64,000 nucleotides of DNA, taken from assembly GCA_035940575.1 (NCBI GenBank), contig DASZER010000061.1:1-64000 (forward strand), given 5' to 3'. The position numbers were made by a program, and so were the translations under genes. This DNA comes from BP-191 sp035940575. GTDB taxonomy: Bacteria; Actinomycetota; Actinomycetes; BP-191. Numbering within the stretch: position 1 is the stretch's first letter; every line of letters begins with the position of its first letter. Of the stretch, positions 35,391 through 43,348 are shown in pieces. Below the pieces are notes generated by a model that saw nothing but the letters and a program-made list of their open reading frames with translations, made no database searches and had not been told where the DNA came from.

Positions 35391-35393
35391 GCT
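35388..35393 (+). promoter_or_regulatory. -10 box TAGGCT, leaderless start of the DUF3105 gene
   Basis: TAGGCT is followed by 8 nt and ATG 35402. Its TAG is the stop codon of the upstream LysE gene. No ribosome binding site. Confidence 0.5.
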
Positions 35394-35401
35394 CGGTCGC
35401 C

Positions 35402-35962
35402 ATGCGACGTGCCGCCTGCGCCCTCCTCGCGCTCGCCCTGCTGACCGGCTGCTCCAAGGACGCCAAGCCCGACAAGCTGAAGCCGCCCACGATCGACGGC
35501 GTCGAGATGTTCGAGGGGCTCACCCACGAGCACGAGCCGCCGGCCTCGTACCCGCAGACGCCGCCCGTCGGCGGCAACCACAGCAAGGCGTGGCTGACCT
35601 GCGGCGTCTACGACGAGCCCGTCCCGAACGTCAACGCCGTCCACTCCATGGAGCACGGCGCGGTCTGGATCACGTACCGACCCGACCTGTCCGAGGACGA
35701 GCGCAACGCCGTCCGCCGCCTCCAGGGGCTCAAGCCGGAGTACGTGCTCATCTCGCCGTACGAGGGGCTGCCCGCGAAGGTCGTCGCCTCCACCTGGGGC
35801 TACCAGCTCAAGGTCGACCGCGTCGACGACCCGCGGCTCGCGGCGTTCGTGAAGGAGTACGCGGGCGGCGGCCAGGGCGGCGAGCCGGGCGCCCCCTGCA
35901 CCGGCGGCCTGTCGCCCGAGGAGGCGGAGCGGTTCAACGCCTCCTCGGGCGCGAGCCCGTGA
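35402..35962 (+). CDS. DUF3105 lipoprotein
   Basis: A 186-residue lipoprotein: signal MRRAACALLALALLTGCSKD with the LTGC lipobox. The DUF3105 domain follows, with YPQTPPVGGNHSKAWLTCGVY and AVHSMEHGAVWITYRPD, whose His residues are conserved in the family. DUF3105 proteins are membrane-tethered and of unknown activity. Leaderless start. Confidence 0.88.
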   Translation: MRRAACALLALALLTGCSKDAKPDKLKPPTIDGVEMFEGLTHEHEPPASYPQTPPVGGNHSKAWLTCGVYDEPVPNVNAVHSMEHGAVWITYRPDLSEDERNAVRRLQGLKPEYVLISPYEGLPAKVVASTWGYQLKVDRVDDPRLAAFVKEYAGGGQGGEPGAPCTGGLSPEEAERFNASSGASP

Positions 35963-36102
35963 CTCTCCGCATAAACGTGGCTACCAGGCGAATTATGGGC
36001 ATCTGACCGGTTTGCCAATGTGGCGTCCGGGGAAGTCGCTCCCCGTTTCGTCAGGCGGCCCACCCCCGGTGCCGCCTCGTCACGTATGGGAGGCACTTGC
36101 TC

Positions 36103-36759
36103 ATGTCCCTGACCCGCCCCAAGGCAGCCGCCGCAGGCGCCATCGCTCTCGCGCTGGCGGGTGGCTACCTCGCGCAGGGCACGTTCGCGGCCGGCATCCC
36201 CGCGAACAAGGTCGCCGCGTCGGGCTCCGAGACCGAGGTCATCGGCGCCAACAACACGGTCCTGCTCCTCTCGGAGACGGTGAAGATCAACAACCCCACC
36301 GACCTGATCATCTCGGCGTCGGCGGAGTGCTCGATCATCACCCAGGTCAAGACCACGGACGAGCTCGCGCGCGCCATCGGCCGCGTGACCATGTGGGTCA
36401 CGATCAACGGCAAGCACGTTCCCGTCTCGCGCGCGGACTCCGACCAGGGTCGCGTCGTCTACTGCGACCGCGTCCACGAGCAGGAGAGCAACCTCGGCGG
36501 TGACGAGGCCGACGAGAACGACAACTTCGTCCGCACGTACCTCAACACGCGCACCGCGAACAGCTTCGACTGGCTCGCGCTGAACGTCGGCACCGAGTAC
36601 GGCGGCACGACGGACAACGTCCACAAGATCGAGCTGTGGGCGCAGTTCGAGACCGAGGAGGTCGGCAACGCGATGGCGCAGGCTGCCGTCGGCAACCGCA
36701 CGCTCGTCCTCGAGCCGGTGAAGGCGGCCGTGGGCGAGCAGGTCGTCGAGGTCGGCTGA
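36103..36759 (+). CDS. Secreted protein of unknown function
   Basis: A 218-residue protein with a signal peptide (KAAAAGAIALALAGGYLAQG, cleavage near TFA). The mature chain is rich in Thr, Asn and Val (GANNTVLLLSETVKINNPTD), predicted beta, with Cys in ECSII and YCDRV. gggagg is 9 nt before ATG. A leader of ~100 nt with an AT-rich spot (gaattat, 35990-35996) may hold the promoter. A perfect terminator follows. Family not recognised. Confidence 0.68.
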   Translation: MSLTRPKAAAAGAIALALAGGYLAQGTFAAGIPANKVAASGSETEVIGANNTVLLLSETVKINNPTDLIISASAECSIITQVKTTDELARAIGRVTMWVTINGKHVPVSRADSDQGRVVYCDRVHEQESNLGGDEADENDNFVRTYLNTRTANSFDWLALNVGTEYGGTTDNVHKIELWAQFETEEVGNAMAQAAVGNRTLVLEPVKAAVGEQVVEVG

Positions 36760-36770
36760 CCCGCTTCCCC

Positions 36771-36806
36771 GAAGGAGGCCCGGACCGCACGGTTCGGGCC
36801 TCCTTC
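36771..36806. terminator. Strong hairpin terminator between convergent genes
   Basis: Perfect 12-bp repeat (gaaggaggcccg / cgggcctccttc), extended by four more pairs including one G-T to a 4-nt loop. It lies between the secreted-protein gene and the convergent cupredoxin gene. Confidence 0.8.
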
Positions 36807-36833
36807 GTGCCCGGCCCCTCTCGGCGCCGTTCG

Positions 36834-37358
36834 CTACTGGTTGTACGCGCCGTCGCCGCCGGACCCGCTCGGCGTGGCACCGCCCGGTGACGCGCCGGTC
36901 CCGCCGACGGCGTCGCCCGGGTTGAAGTAGAACGCGCCCTGCATGCCCTGGCCCTGGTGGAACCGGCAGTAGAACCGCACCGCCCCCGACGCGGGGAGCG
37001 TCACCGAGGCCTCGCCCTTGGCGTCGGGCTGGACCGTCACGTCCACCCCGAGCCCGTCGATCGTCAGGGTGTGGGCGGCCGCGCCCTCGTTCTCGAGCTT
37101 CAGCGTGAGCGTCGCGCCGGGCGCGGCGCGCACGAACGTCGGCCCGAAGTAGAAGTCGTCGAGCTCGACCTCGACCTCGCCGCCGCCCCGCGCGTCCTTC
37201 GTGCCGTGGTCGTTGACGGTGCCGGTCAGCGCGACCGGCGGGCCGCCCCCGTCCGCCTTGCCGCCGTCCTTGCCTCCGTCCTTCGCGTCGCCGTCGCCGC
37301 CGCACGCGGTCGCGGCGAGGAGGACGACGACGGACCCTGTCACGAGCACCCGGCGCAT
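36834..37358 (-). CDS. Cupredoxin-domain lipoprotein
   Basis: A 174-residue lipoprotein: lipobox ATAC, Gly/Lys-rich linker, then a plastocyanin-like domain with copper ligands His (AAAHTLTI), Cys, His and Met in RFYCRFHQGQGMQG. The type 1 site is complete, so it should bind copper and carry electrons outside the membrane. A Gly/Ser/Pro tail ends the protein. ATG 37358 was chosen with gggagg 5-6 nt upstream; the GTG at 37364 directly abuts that site. Confidence 0.88.
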   Translation of the reverse strand: MRRVLVTGSVVVLLAATACGGDGDAKDGGKDGGKADGGGPPVALTGTVNDHGTKDARGGGEVEVELDDFYFGPTFVRAAPGATLTLKLENEGAAAHTLTIDGLGVDVTVQPDAKGEASVTLPASGAVRFYCRFHQGQGMQGAFYFNPGDAVGGTGASPGGATPSGSGGDGAYNQ

Positions 37359-37419
37359 GGTCACCTCCCGAAGCGGTCGTGCTCGCGCCGCGCGCGAGCG
37401 ACTCCGGCCGGTCCCGACT

Positions 37420-37866
37420 CTACGACCGGCCGCGTTCGAGCACGTGGCCGAGGATCACCGCCGCGACGTCGAGCGACTCCAGGTCGCGCGTCGGCAGCTC
37501 CGCGAGCAGCGCCGTGAGGTGCGCGACCCGCCGCTTGCGCCCCTCCCGCAGCACCCGCTCGCCGGCCCGCGTCGCCCGGATGCGGTACGACCGGGCGTCG
37601 TCGGAGTACGGCACCCGCTCCACCAGCCCCTCCGCCATCAGCGCGGAGACGAGCCGGCTCGCGCTCGCCGCGGTGATCTGCTCGGCGGCCGCGATCTCGG
37701 TGACGGTTGGATAGTTACCGTAAACAACCACGCTCAGCGCGGAGAGCCGCGCTGCGCTCAGCCCGGTCGCCGGATCCTCCCGCCGTACCTGTCGTAGCAG
37801 GTGGATGGCGGTCGAGTGCAGCCGGTCGGCGATGTCGGCGGGGTCGGGGGTTGCCTTGGTGGCCAT
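37420..37866 (-). CDS. MarR-family transcriptional regulator
   Basis: A 148-residue winged-helix repressor. LSAARLSALSVVVYGNYPTVTEIAAAE is the helix-turn-helix region, SASRLVSALMAEGLVERVPYSDDARSYRI the recognition helix and wing, and VLEERG-type helices close the dimer interface. It is divergent from an ankyrin protein gene, with an inverted repeat between the starts that is probably its operator. Confidence 0.88.
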   Translation of the reverse strand: MATKATPDPADIADRLHSTAIHLLRQVRREDPATGLSAARLSALSVVVYGNYPTVTEIAAAEQITAASASRLVSALMAEGLVERVPYSDDARSYRIRATRAGERVLREGRKRRVAHLTALLAELPTRDLESLDVAAVILGHVLERGRS

Positions 37867-37872
37867 GCAAAC

Positions 37873-37895
37873 AGTTTAGTTACGTCAAACAACTA
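37873..37895. promoter_or_regulatory. Inverted repeat, probable MarR operator
   Basis: TAGTT (37877-37881) and AACTA (37891-37895) form an inverted repeat spaced 9 nt, nested with GTTT/AAAC. It is AT-rich in a GC-rich setting and lies between the MarR start (37866) and the ankyrin gene start (37917), so it could control both. Confidence 0.5.
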
Positions 37896-37916
37896 TCTGC
37901 TGGGAGGCTGGGCGGG

Positions 37917-38477
37917 ATGGCGGTGTCGGACCTGCTGGACGCGGTGTACCGGGGTGATCGGGCGGGGCGGGACGCGATCCTGCGGGAGCGCGCGCCTGCC
38001 GACGTGTTCGAGGCGGCGGCGGTCGGCGACGTCGCACGGCTCGGCGAGCTGCTGGACGGCGACGCGGCGCTGGCGAGCGCGACGGCGGAGGACGGGTTCA
38101 CGCCGCTGCACCTGGCGTCGTTCTTCGGCCACGCCGACGCGGTGCGGGCGCTGCTGGCGCGCGGCGCGGCGGTGGAGACGGTGGCGGACAACCCGATGCG
38201 CGTACGCCCGCTGCACAGCGCCGCCGCGAGCGGCGACACCGAGGTCGTACGGCTCCTGGTCGGCGCGGGCGCGAACGTCAACGCCACGCAGGAGGGCGGG
38301 TACGTCCCGCTGCACGCCGTAGCGCAGAACGGCGACGCGGCGGCCGTGGACCTGCTGCTGGACGCGGGCGCCGACCCGGCGGCGCGGACCGAGGCTGGCC
38401 GCTCGGCGGCGGACCTGGCGAACGAGGCCGGGCACGCCGACCTGGCCGCGCGCCTGGAGGCGGCGTCGCGGCGGTAG
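37917..38477 (+). CDS. Ankyrin-repeat protein
   Basis: A 186-residue protein of about five ankyrin repeats, for example EDGFTPLHLASFFGHADAV, VRPLHSAAASGDTEVVRLLV and GYVPLHAVAQNGDAAAVDLL. Cytoplasmic, for protein-protein contact. gggaggc lies ~13 nt upstream. It shares its promoter region with the MarR gene and is probably its target. Partner unknown. Confidence 0.88.
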   Translation: MAVSDLLDAVYRGDRAGRDAILRERAPADVFEAAAVGDVARLGELLDGDAALASATAEDGFTPLHLASFFGHADAVRALLARGAAVETVADNPMRVRPLHSAAASGDTEVVRLLVGAGANVNATQEGGYVPLHAVAQNGDAAAVDLLLDAGADPAARTEAGRSAADLANEAGHADLAARLEAASRR

Positions 38478-38563
38478 TCGCGACCGCGGGCGAAGTCCGC
38501 GAAAACCGTCACGACCGCCCCTCCGGCGACCCAGAATCGAGGGAGTCGCGGAGGGGTGGACTC

Positions 38564-39865
38564 GTGGTCGAACGCATCGTGCTGCCGTTCCCTGCCGGCC
38601 GACCCGTGGGCGACCTGCACCGCTGGGACGAGGCGGCCGGGCGCTGGCGCGCGTTCGCCCGCGCGCAGGGCGAGGTCGAGGTCGCCGGAGACGCGCGGCT
38701 GGCGTTCGTGGCGGACCGGCGGCGGGCGGCGGGCGGGCTCGGGTTCCTCGACGAGCTGCCGGTGGCGCCGTTCGTGCGGCTCGGCGCGGGCGTCCCGCTG
38801 GGCGAGGGCGACGCGCGGCGGGTCGCGCGGTTCGCGTGGCTGTCCGAGCTCGACCTCGACGGCAGCGGCGCCGCGGACGACGACGTCGCCGCGCTGCGCC
38901 CGCTGGTCAACCTCACCGAGCTGCGGCTCGGCGGCGCGCGCGCCGGCGACGACGCGCTGGCGACGCTGGACTTCCCGCTGCTGCGCAGGCTCGACCTCGA
39001 CCACTCGCACGTCGAGCACGGCGTCGGCCACCTCGCGCGGCTGCCGAGGCTCGAGATGCTCGACCTCGCGTCGACGGCGGTGAGCGAGGAGTCGCTACGG
39101 GCGCTGGCGACGTTGCCGAGGCTGCGGTGGGTGGCGCTCGCGTACGCCGCCGTGCGGCCCGAGGCGCTCGTCCACCTCGGCGGGGTGAGCGGCCTGCGCG
39201 AGCTGTTCCTCAACGGCCTCACGGTCGAGCCCACCGTCACCGCCGCCCTCGGCTCCCTCGAAGGGCTGCGGCTGCTCGACCTGTCCGGCACCGAGACGTC
39301 GAGCGCGGCGATCGTGCCGCTCTCCCGCGCGCGGGCGCTGGTCAAGGTCCGCCTGTCGGGGACGGCCGTGGACGACCGCGCGCTGCCGTGGCTCGAGCCC
39401 GTGCAGACGCTGGAGTCGCTGTGGCTCGACGACACCGACGTGGCGGACGACGCGCCGGCGTCGCTGGCGTCGTTGCGGAACCTCCGCGAGCTCATCCTCG
39501 ACGGCACCGCCGTCACGGCGGACGGGCTGCGGCCGCTCGCGACGCTGCGCCACCTCGCGCGGCTCGACCTCGCCCGTACGGCGCTCGGCGACGAGGTCGC
39601 GGACGTCCTGCTGGCGCTGCCCGCGCTGACCGAGGTCGATCTGACCGGCACGTCGCTCACCGACGCCGGCCTCGCGCGGCTCGCCGAGCACCCGAGCCTC
39701 ACGTCGCTCAGGCTCGCGGGGACCGCGGTGACCCGCAGAGGCGTACGCGACCTGCTCGCCGCGCTCCCCGACGTCACGCTGCCCGACCTCGGCCTCGCGC
39801 CGGACCCGGAGGTGCCCGAGCAGGCGGCGCCGAGCGAGCAGGCGGCGGAGCGTTCGCGGCCGTAG
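38564..39865 (+). CDS. Leucine-rich-repeat protein
   Basis: A 433-residue protein with ~13 LRRs of ~23-24 residues, such as LSELDLDGSGAADDDVAALRPL, LRELILDGTAVTADGLRPLA and LARLDLARTALGDEVADVLL; the variable loop follows the RI-like or cysteine-containing bacterial type. N-terminal ~80 residues lack repeats. No signal peptide, so cytoplasmic. GTG start with ggaggggt upstream. Probably a binding scaffold; partner unknown. Confidence 0.82.
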   Translation: MVERIVLPFPAGRPVGDLHRWDEAAGRWRAFARAQGEVEVAGDARLAFVADRRRAAGGLGFLDELPVAPFVRLGAGVPLGEGDARRVARFAWLSELDLDGSGAADDDVAALRPLVNLTELRLGGARAGDDALATLDFPLLRRLDLDHSHVEHGVGHLARLPRLEMLDLASTAVSEESLRALATLPRLRWVALAYAAVRPEALVHLGGVSGLRELFLNGLTVEPTVTAALGSLEGLRLLDLSGTETSSAAIVPLSRARALVKVRLSGTAVDDRALPWLEPVQTLESLWLDDTDVADDAPASLASLRNLRELILDGTAVTADGLRPLATLRHLARLDLARTALGDEVADVLLALPALTEVDLTGTSLTDAGLARLAEHPSLTSLRLAGTAVTRRGVRDLLAALPDVTLPDLGLAPDPEVPEQAAPSEQAAERSRP

Positions 39866-39872
39866 CCGGGGT

Positions 39873-40442
39873 CTAGCTGAGCACCACGCGGCCCGGTGCC
39901 CTGCGCTGCGCGGGCACGGGCGGCGTCGCGTCGCGGCGCGTCGAGGGGCACGACCCGGACGTCGCGACCATCGAGGTGAGCGCGCCGCCGTAGCAGCGGG
40001 CGAGGACCGCGACGTGCGCGCCGAGCTCGTGCTGCCAGGCGTGCATCCGCAGCGCGCGGAGGCGTTCGACGCCGCCGGCGCGGTCCGTGCCGCTCAGCCT
40101 GGCCAGCGCGCCGTCCACGGCAGCCACCGCGTCCACGACGGCCGCCTCCGCGACCGCGCCGTCGGCGCGGTCGAGCGGCCACGCGGCCGCCGTGAGGCCC
40201 GTCGCCTCGGCGAAGCCCGCGGTCACCGGCAGCGAACGCCCGCCCGCGCACGGCGGGTACACGAACAGGTGCCCCGCGACCTCCTCCACGTCCCCGCGCC
40301 GCACGCACGCCACCTCGGCGGGCGTCCCCGCGGCGCCGAGCAGCAGCAGCACGTCGCGGCGTACGTCGGGCGTCCCCGCCAGCACGTCCAGGGCGATCGA
40401 GAACCACGCGTCGAGCTCTCGCAGGTGAACGCAGTCGTCCAT
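39873..40442 (-). CDS. Protein of unknown function
   Basis: A 189-residue protein, helical by composition, with Cys at DDCVHL, VACVRR, PPCAGG, RCYGG and GSCPS. It ends in an Arg/Pro-rich tail. No domain recognised. Its stop is 7 nt from the end of the convergent LRR gene. The frame is supported by codon bias and an ATG start. Confidence 0.5.
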   Translation of the reverse strand: MDDCVHLRELDAWFSIALDVLAGTPDVRRDVLLLLGAAGTPAEVACVRRGDVEEVAGHLFVYPPCAGGRSLPVTAGFAEATGLTAAAWPLDRADGAVAEAAVVDAVAAVDGALARLSGTDRAGGVERLRALRMHAWQHELGAHVAVLARCYGGALTSMVATSGSCPSTRRDATPPVPAQRRAPGRVVLS

Positions 40443-40540
40443 GCACGGTTGATCGGCGCCGTACGCGCGCCGCGTGACCCCCGGTCGAGCGAGCCCGTAC
40501 GGATCAGCCCGCCCGCGCGGGCGGGGCTACGCCGCTCGGC

Positions 40541-41242
40541 CTACGTCAGCAGCGCCACGATGCGCTCGTCGCCCTCGGCCGCGATCGGGGCGGGGCGCCC
40601 CCACAGCGCGAGCACGAGGTCGCTCGCGGTCCCGCGCAGCCGTGCGTCAGGCGACGCCGCGGGCGTGCCGCGCACGACGTCCGACGCCTCGGGCGACAGC
40701 CGCCCGAACCACGCGTCCCCGGTGTCCGAGGCCTCCACGGAGAACGTCCCCGCGAGCCCGTCGACGGGCCGCTCGGCCAGCGTGTGCGGCAGGAACACCG
40801 ACAGCAGCTCGTCCACCCCGTCCACCGCGAGCTCGGGCTCGACCGGCGAAGGCGACCCCACGGCGGCGGCGACGTCCCAGCGGTGCACGGCGGCCTCGTG
40901 CGCCATCCGCCGCGCCCACCACGCGACGGTCTCGTCGCGGCGCGACCAGTTCCACGCGCGGGTGTCGGGGGCCTCGTTCGTCAGCGCCTCGACCAGCTCG
41001 GCCGCCGCCTCCTCGAACGCCGCCACGCCCGCCGGCGGCGTCCCCTCGAACGACACCTCCGCGTCGGCGTGGTCACGGACGATCCGCGCCACGACGCCGA
41101 ACCCGTGCGCGAGGTGCGACAGCACGCCGCCGACCGTCCAGCCGGGGCACGTCGGCACCGGCGTCTCCAGCGCGCCGTCGGCGAGCGACGCGAGCGACTC
41201 CGACTCGTGGCGGATCGCGAGGAGGTGCCGGTCGGTGTTCAC
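40541..41242 (-). CDS. Maleylpyruvate isomerase-family (DinB-like) protein
   Basis: A 233-residue four-helix-bundle protein. ETPVPTCPGWTVGGVLSHLAHG is the signature of the mycothiol-dependent maleylpyruvate isomerase N domain (His as metal ligand), and MAHEAAVHRWDVAAAVG holds the other His residues. Such proteins use mycothiol as cofactor, which fits with mshA in this window. The GTG overlaps the stop of the threonine dehydratase gene by 4 nt (GTGA). Actual reaction unknown. Confidence 0.83.
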   Translation of the reverse strand: MNTDRHLLAIRHESESLASLADGALETPVPTCPGWTVGGVLSHLAHGFGVVARIVRDHADAEVSFEGTPPAGVAAFEEAAAELVEALTNEAPDTRAWNWSRRDETVAWWARRMAHEAAVHRWDVAAAVGSPSPVEPELAVDGVDELLSVFLPHTLAERPVDGLAGTFSVEASDTGDAWFGRLSPEASDVVRGTPAASPDARLRGTASDLVLALWGRPAPIAAEGDERIVALLT

Positions 41243-42174
41243 GCGAGCAGCCTGGCGTACGTCGGGCCGTCGACGTTGCCGCCCGTCGCGATCACGGCGA
41301 CGGACGAGCCGGTTACGGCGCCCGTGAGCAACGCCGCCACGCCGGCCGCCGCGGCGGGCTCGACGGCGAGCTTCGTGCGCTCGACCATCAGCCGCATCGC
41401 GGAGACGATCGCCTCGTCGGGCACGCGGACGACGCGGTCGACGTACGACCGCACGGCGGCGAGCGTGTGCACCCCGGCGAACGGCGCGCACAGCCCGTCG
41501 GCGACGCTCGAAGGCACCATCGGCACGACGTCGCCCGCGTCGAGCGCGCGGGTCATCGCGTCGGCGCCCTCCGGCTCGACGCCGACCACGGTCACCGAGG
41601 GCCGCAACGCCTTCGCGGCGATCGCGCACCCGGACAGCAGCCCGCCGCCGCCGACCTGCACGACGAGCGTGTCGAAGTCCGCCACGTCCTCCAGGAGCTC
41701 GAGCCCGACCGTCCCCGCGCCCGCGATCACGCGCGGGTCGTCGAACGGGTGCACGAGCGTGCGGCCCGTCTCTGCCATGACCTCGTCGAGCGTCTCCTTC
41801 AGGTGCTCCTTCGCGAACACCACCTCGCCGCCGTACTCGCGCACCGCCGCGACCTTGCCGGGGTTGGCGTGCGCGGGCATCACGACGACGGCCGTGGTGC
41901 CGACGGCGCGGGCGGCGTAGGCGAGGCCCGCGGCGTGGTTGCCCGCCGACATCGTCACCAGGCCCGCCGCGCGCTCGTCGTCGGTGAGCGACAGGACGGT
42001 GTTGAAGCAGCCGCGGACCTTGAAGGACCCGGTCTTCTGGAACAGCTCCGCCTTGACGTGCAGCGCGTCCACGCCGACGAGGCGGCCGAGCGACGTCGCG
42101 GTCGTCACGGGGGTGCGGTGCACGTACGGCGCGACGCGCTCGGCGGCCGCGCGCAGGTCCTCCAGGGTGGGCAT
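41239..42174 (-). CDS. Threonine/serine dehydratase
   Basis: A ~311-residue PLP enzyme of fold type II that deaminates threonine or serine. The PLP lysine is in QKTGSFKVRG, SAGNHAAGLAYAA is the phosphate region, and VQVGGGGLLSGCA the Gly loop. There is no C-terminal ACT domain, so it is the short (catabolic or racemase-like) form. ATG 42174 was used; GTG 42183 is possible. Divergent from the peroxidase gene with 29 bp between starts. Confidence 0.88.
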   Translation of the reverse strand: MPTLEDLRAAAERVAPYVHRTPVTTATSLGRLVGVDALHVKAELFQKTGSFKVRGCFNTVLSLTDDERAAGLVTMSAGNHAAGLAYAARAVGTTAVVVMPAHANPGKVAAVREYGGEVVFAKEHLKETLDEVMAETGRTLVHPFDDPRVIAGAGTVGLELLEDVADFDTLVVQVGGGGLLSGCAIAAKALRPSVTVVGVEPEGADAMTRALDAGDVVPMVPSSVADGLCAPFAGVHTLAAVRSYVDRVVRVPDEAIVSAMRLMVERTKLAVEPAAAAGVAALLTGAVTGSSVAVIATGGNVDGPTYARLLA

Positions 42175-42203
42175 GCCTCCCACCCAACCGTCACAATCGG
42201 GCC

Positions 42204-42692
42204 ATGTCGATTCACGAGCACGAGGTAGAGACGCTGACGGGTGACCGTCTCGCGCTGTCGGAGTTCAAGGGCAAGGCCCTGCTGGTCGTCAACGTCGCGT
42301 CGAAGTGCGGCCTCACCCCGCAGTACGCCGGGCTCGAGGCGCTGCACGAGGAGCTGGCGCCGCGCGGGTTCTCGGTCGTGGGCTTCCCGAGCAACCAGTT
42401 CGCGGGGCAGGAGCCCGGGACCGCCGAGGAGATCCAGACGTTCTGCTCGACGACGTACGGCGTGACGTTCCCGATGATGGCCAAGACCGACGTCAAGGGC
42501 GAGGCGCAGCACCCGGTCTACGCCGAGCTGACCCGCTTCCCCGCCGGCGACGACAAGGGCGACGACGTGATCTGGAACTTCGAGAAGTTCCTCGTCTCGC
42601 CCGAGGGCGAGGTCGTCGGGCGGTTCAGGCCGCAGGTCACCCCCGAGGACCCGGCGCTGCGCGCGGCGGTCGAGGCGGCGCTGCCCGCGTAG
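42204..42692 (+). CDS. Glutathione-peroxidase-family thiol peroxidase
   Basis: A 162-residue thioredoxin-fold peroxidase. The GPx tetrad is visible: Cys in NVASKCGLTPQ, Gln in the GFPSNQFAGQEPG region, and Trp/Asn in IWNFEKFLV. A second Cys (TFCSTTYG) is placed to resolve the first, so reduction by thioredoxin or mycothiol is more likely than by glutathione. Full length. A CACAAT element lies 6 nt before the ATG. Confidence 0.92.
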   Translation: MSIHEHEVETLTGDRLALSEFKGKALLVVNVASKCGLTPQYAGLEALHEELAPRGFSVVGFPSNQFAGQEPGTAEEIQTFCSTTYGVTFPMMAKTDVKGEAQHPVYAELTRFPAGDDKGDDVIWNFEKFLVSPEGEVVGRFRPQVTPEDPALRAAVEAALPA

Positions 42693-42695
42693 CCG

Positions 42696-43124
42696 CTACG
42701 CGCGCGGCCGCAGGTCGAGGTCGGGCGGGGGCGCGTCGGGCGTGCGGTAGACGAGGTAGCCCTTGCCGAACGTCTCGTGCCAGTGGTTGATCCTCGTGAC
42801 GAGGTGCTCCCACGCCGCGCGGAACGCCTCCCCGTCCTGGTCGCCCACGGCCTGGCGCACGGGCGCGTAGTCGACGTCGAGGAACTCCGCCATCGCCTCG
42901 GCGTACTTCGGCCTGCTGAACGCGCTGTCGCGCAGCGACTTCCCGAGGGTGCGGCAGAAGTAGCCGGCGGCGGGCCAGTTGCCGTACGTCGCGGCGTAGT
43001 ACAGCCGGCGCGCGCGCTCGGCGATCTCCGCCATGAGCCGGTCCATGCCCGGCTGGCTGCGGGCGAGCTCGTTGAGCGTCATCGTCCGCTTGCCGTTGTC
43101 GACGACGATCTCGTCCGCCTCCAC
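42696..43124 (-). CDS. Helical protein of unknown function
   Basis: A 142-residue, mostly helical protein (MDRLMAEIAERARRLYYAAT, WEHLVTRINHWHETFGKGYLVY) with one Cys (YFCRT). Trp- and Tyr-rich for its size. GTG start. It ends 4 nt from the convergent peroxidase. No family recognised. Confidence 0.55.
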   Translation of the reverse strand: MEADEIVVDNGKRTMTLNELARSQPGMDRLMAEIAERARRLYYAATYGNWPAAGYFCRTLGKSLRDSAFSRPKYAEAMAEFLDVDYAPVRQAVGDQDGEAFRAAWEHLVTRINHWHETFGKGYLVYRTPDAPPPDLDLRPRA

Positions 43125-43157
43125 GAGGCGGCAGCCTAGCCCGGTGCTACGCGCGCG

Positions 43158-43334
43158 TCAGAGCGGCCAGGGCACGCAGAGGCTGACGTCCGGCGTCTTG
43201 GGAACGCCGGCGGTGTACACGGCGGGCAGCTCGATGCAGTAGGTGTTGGAGTCGGCGAAGGCGGGTCCTGCGAAGGTCGCGACCAGGGCGGCGGTCGCGA
43301 GCAGCGCGCCTGCGATGCGGGGGGTTCGGGGCAC
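43158..43334 (-). CDS. Tiny secreted protein with a Cys pair
   Basis: 58 residues: GTG start with aggag 6 nt upstream, a signal peptide (RIAGALLATAALVATFAGPAFA), and a mature part of only ~30 residues with two Cys (YCIELPAV and VSLCVPWPL). It follows the sigma factor gene by 14 nt and is probably in its operon. The mature peptide could form one disulfide loop. Function unknown; an extracellular signal or partner of the sigma factor's outer tail is a guess. Confidence 0.62.
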   Translation of the reverse strand: MPRTPRIAGALLATAALVATFAGPAFADSNTYCIELPAVYTAGVPKTPDVSLCVPWPL

Positions 43335-43348
43335 GAACGGCTCCTGTC

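Noticed and set aside
38509..40446. A long minus-strand frame across the LRR gene
   Set aside because: Ser/Arg/Thr-rich antisense of the repeat DNA; the LRR reading on the plus strand has clear repeats.
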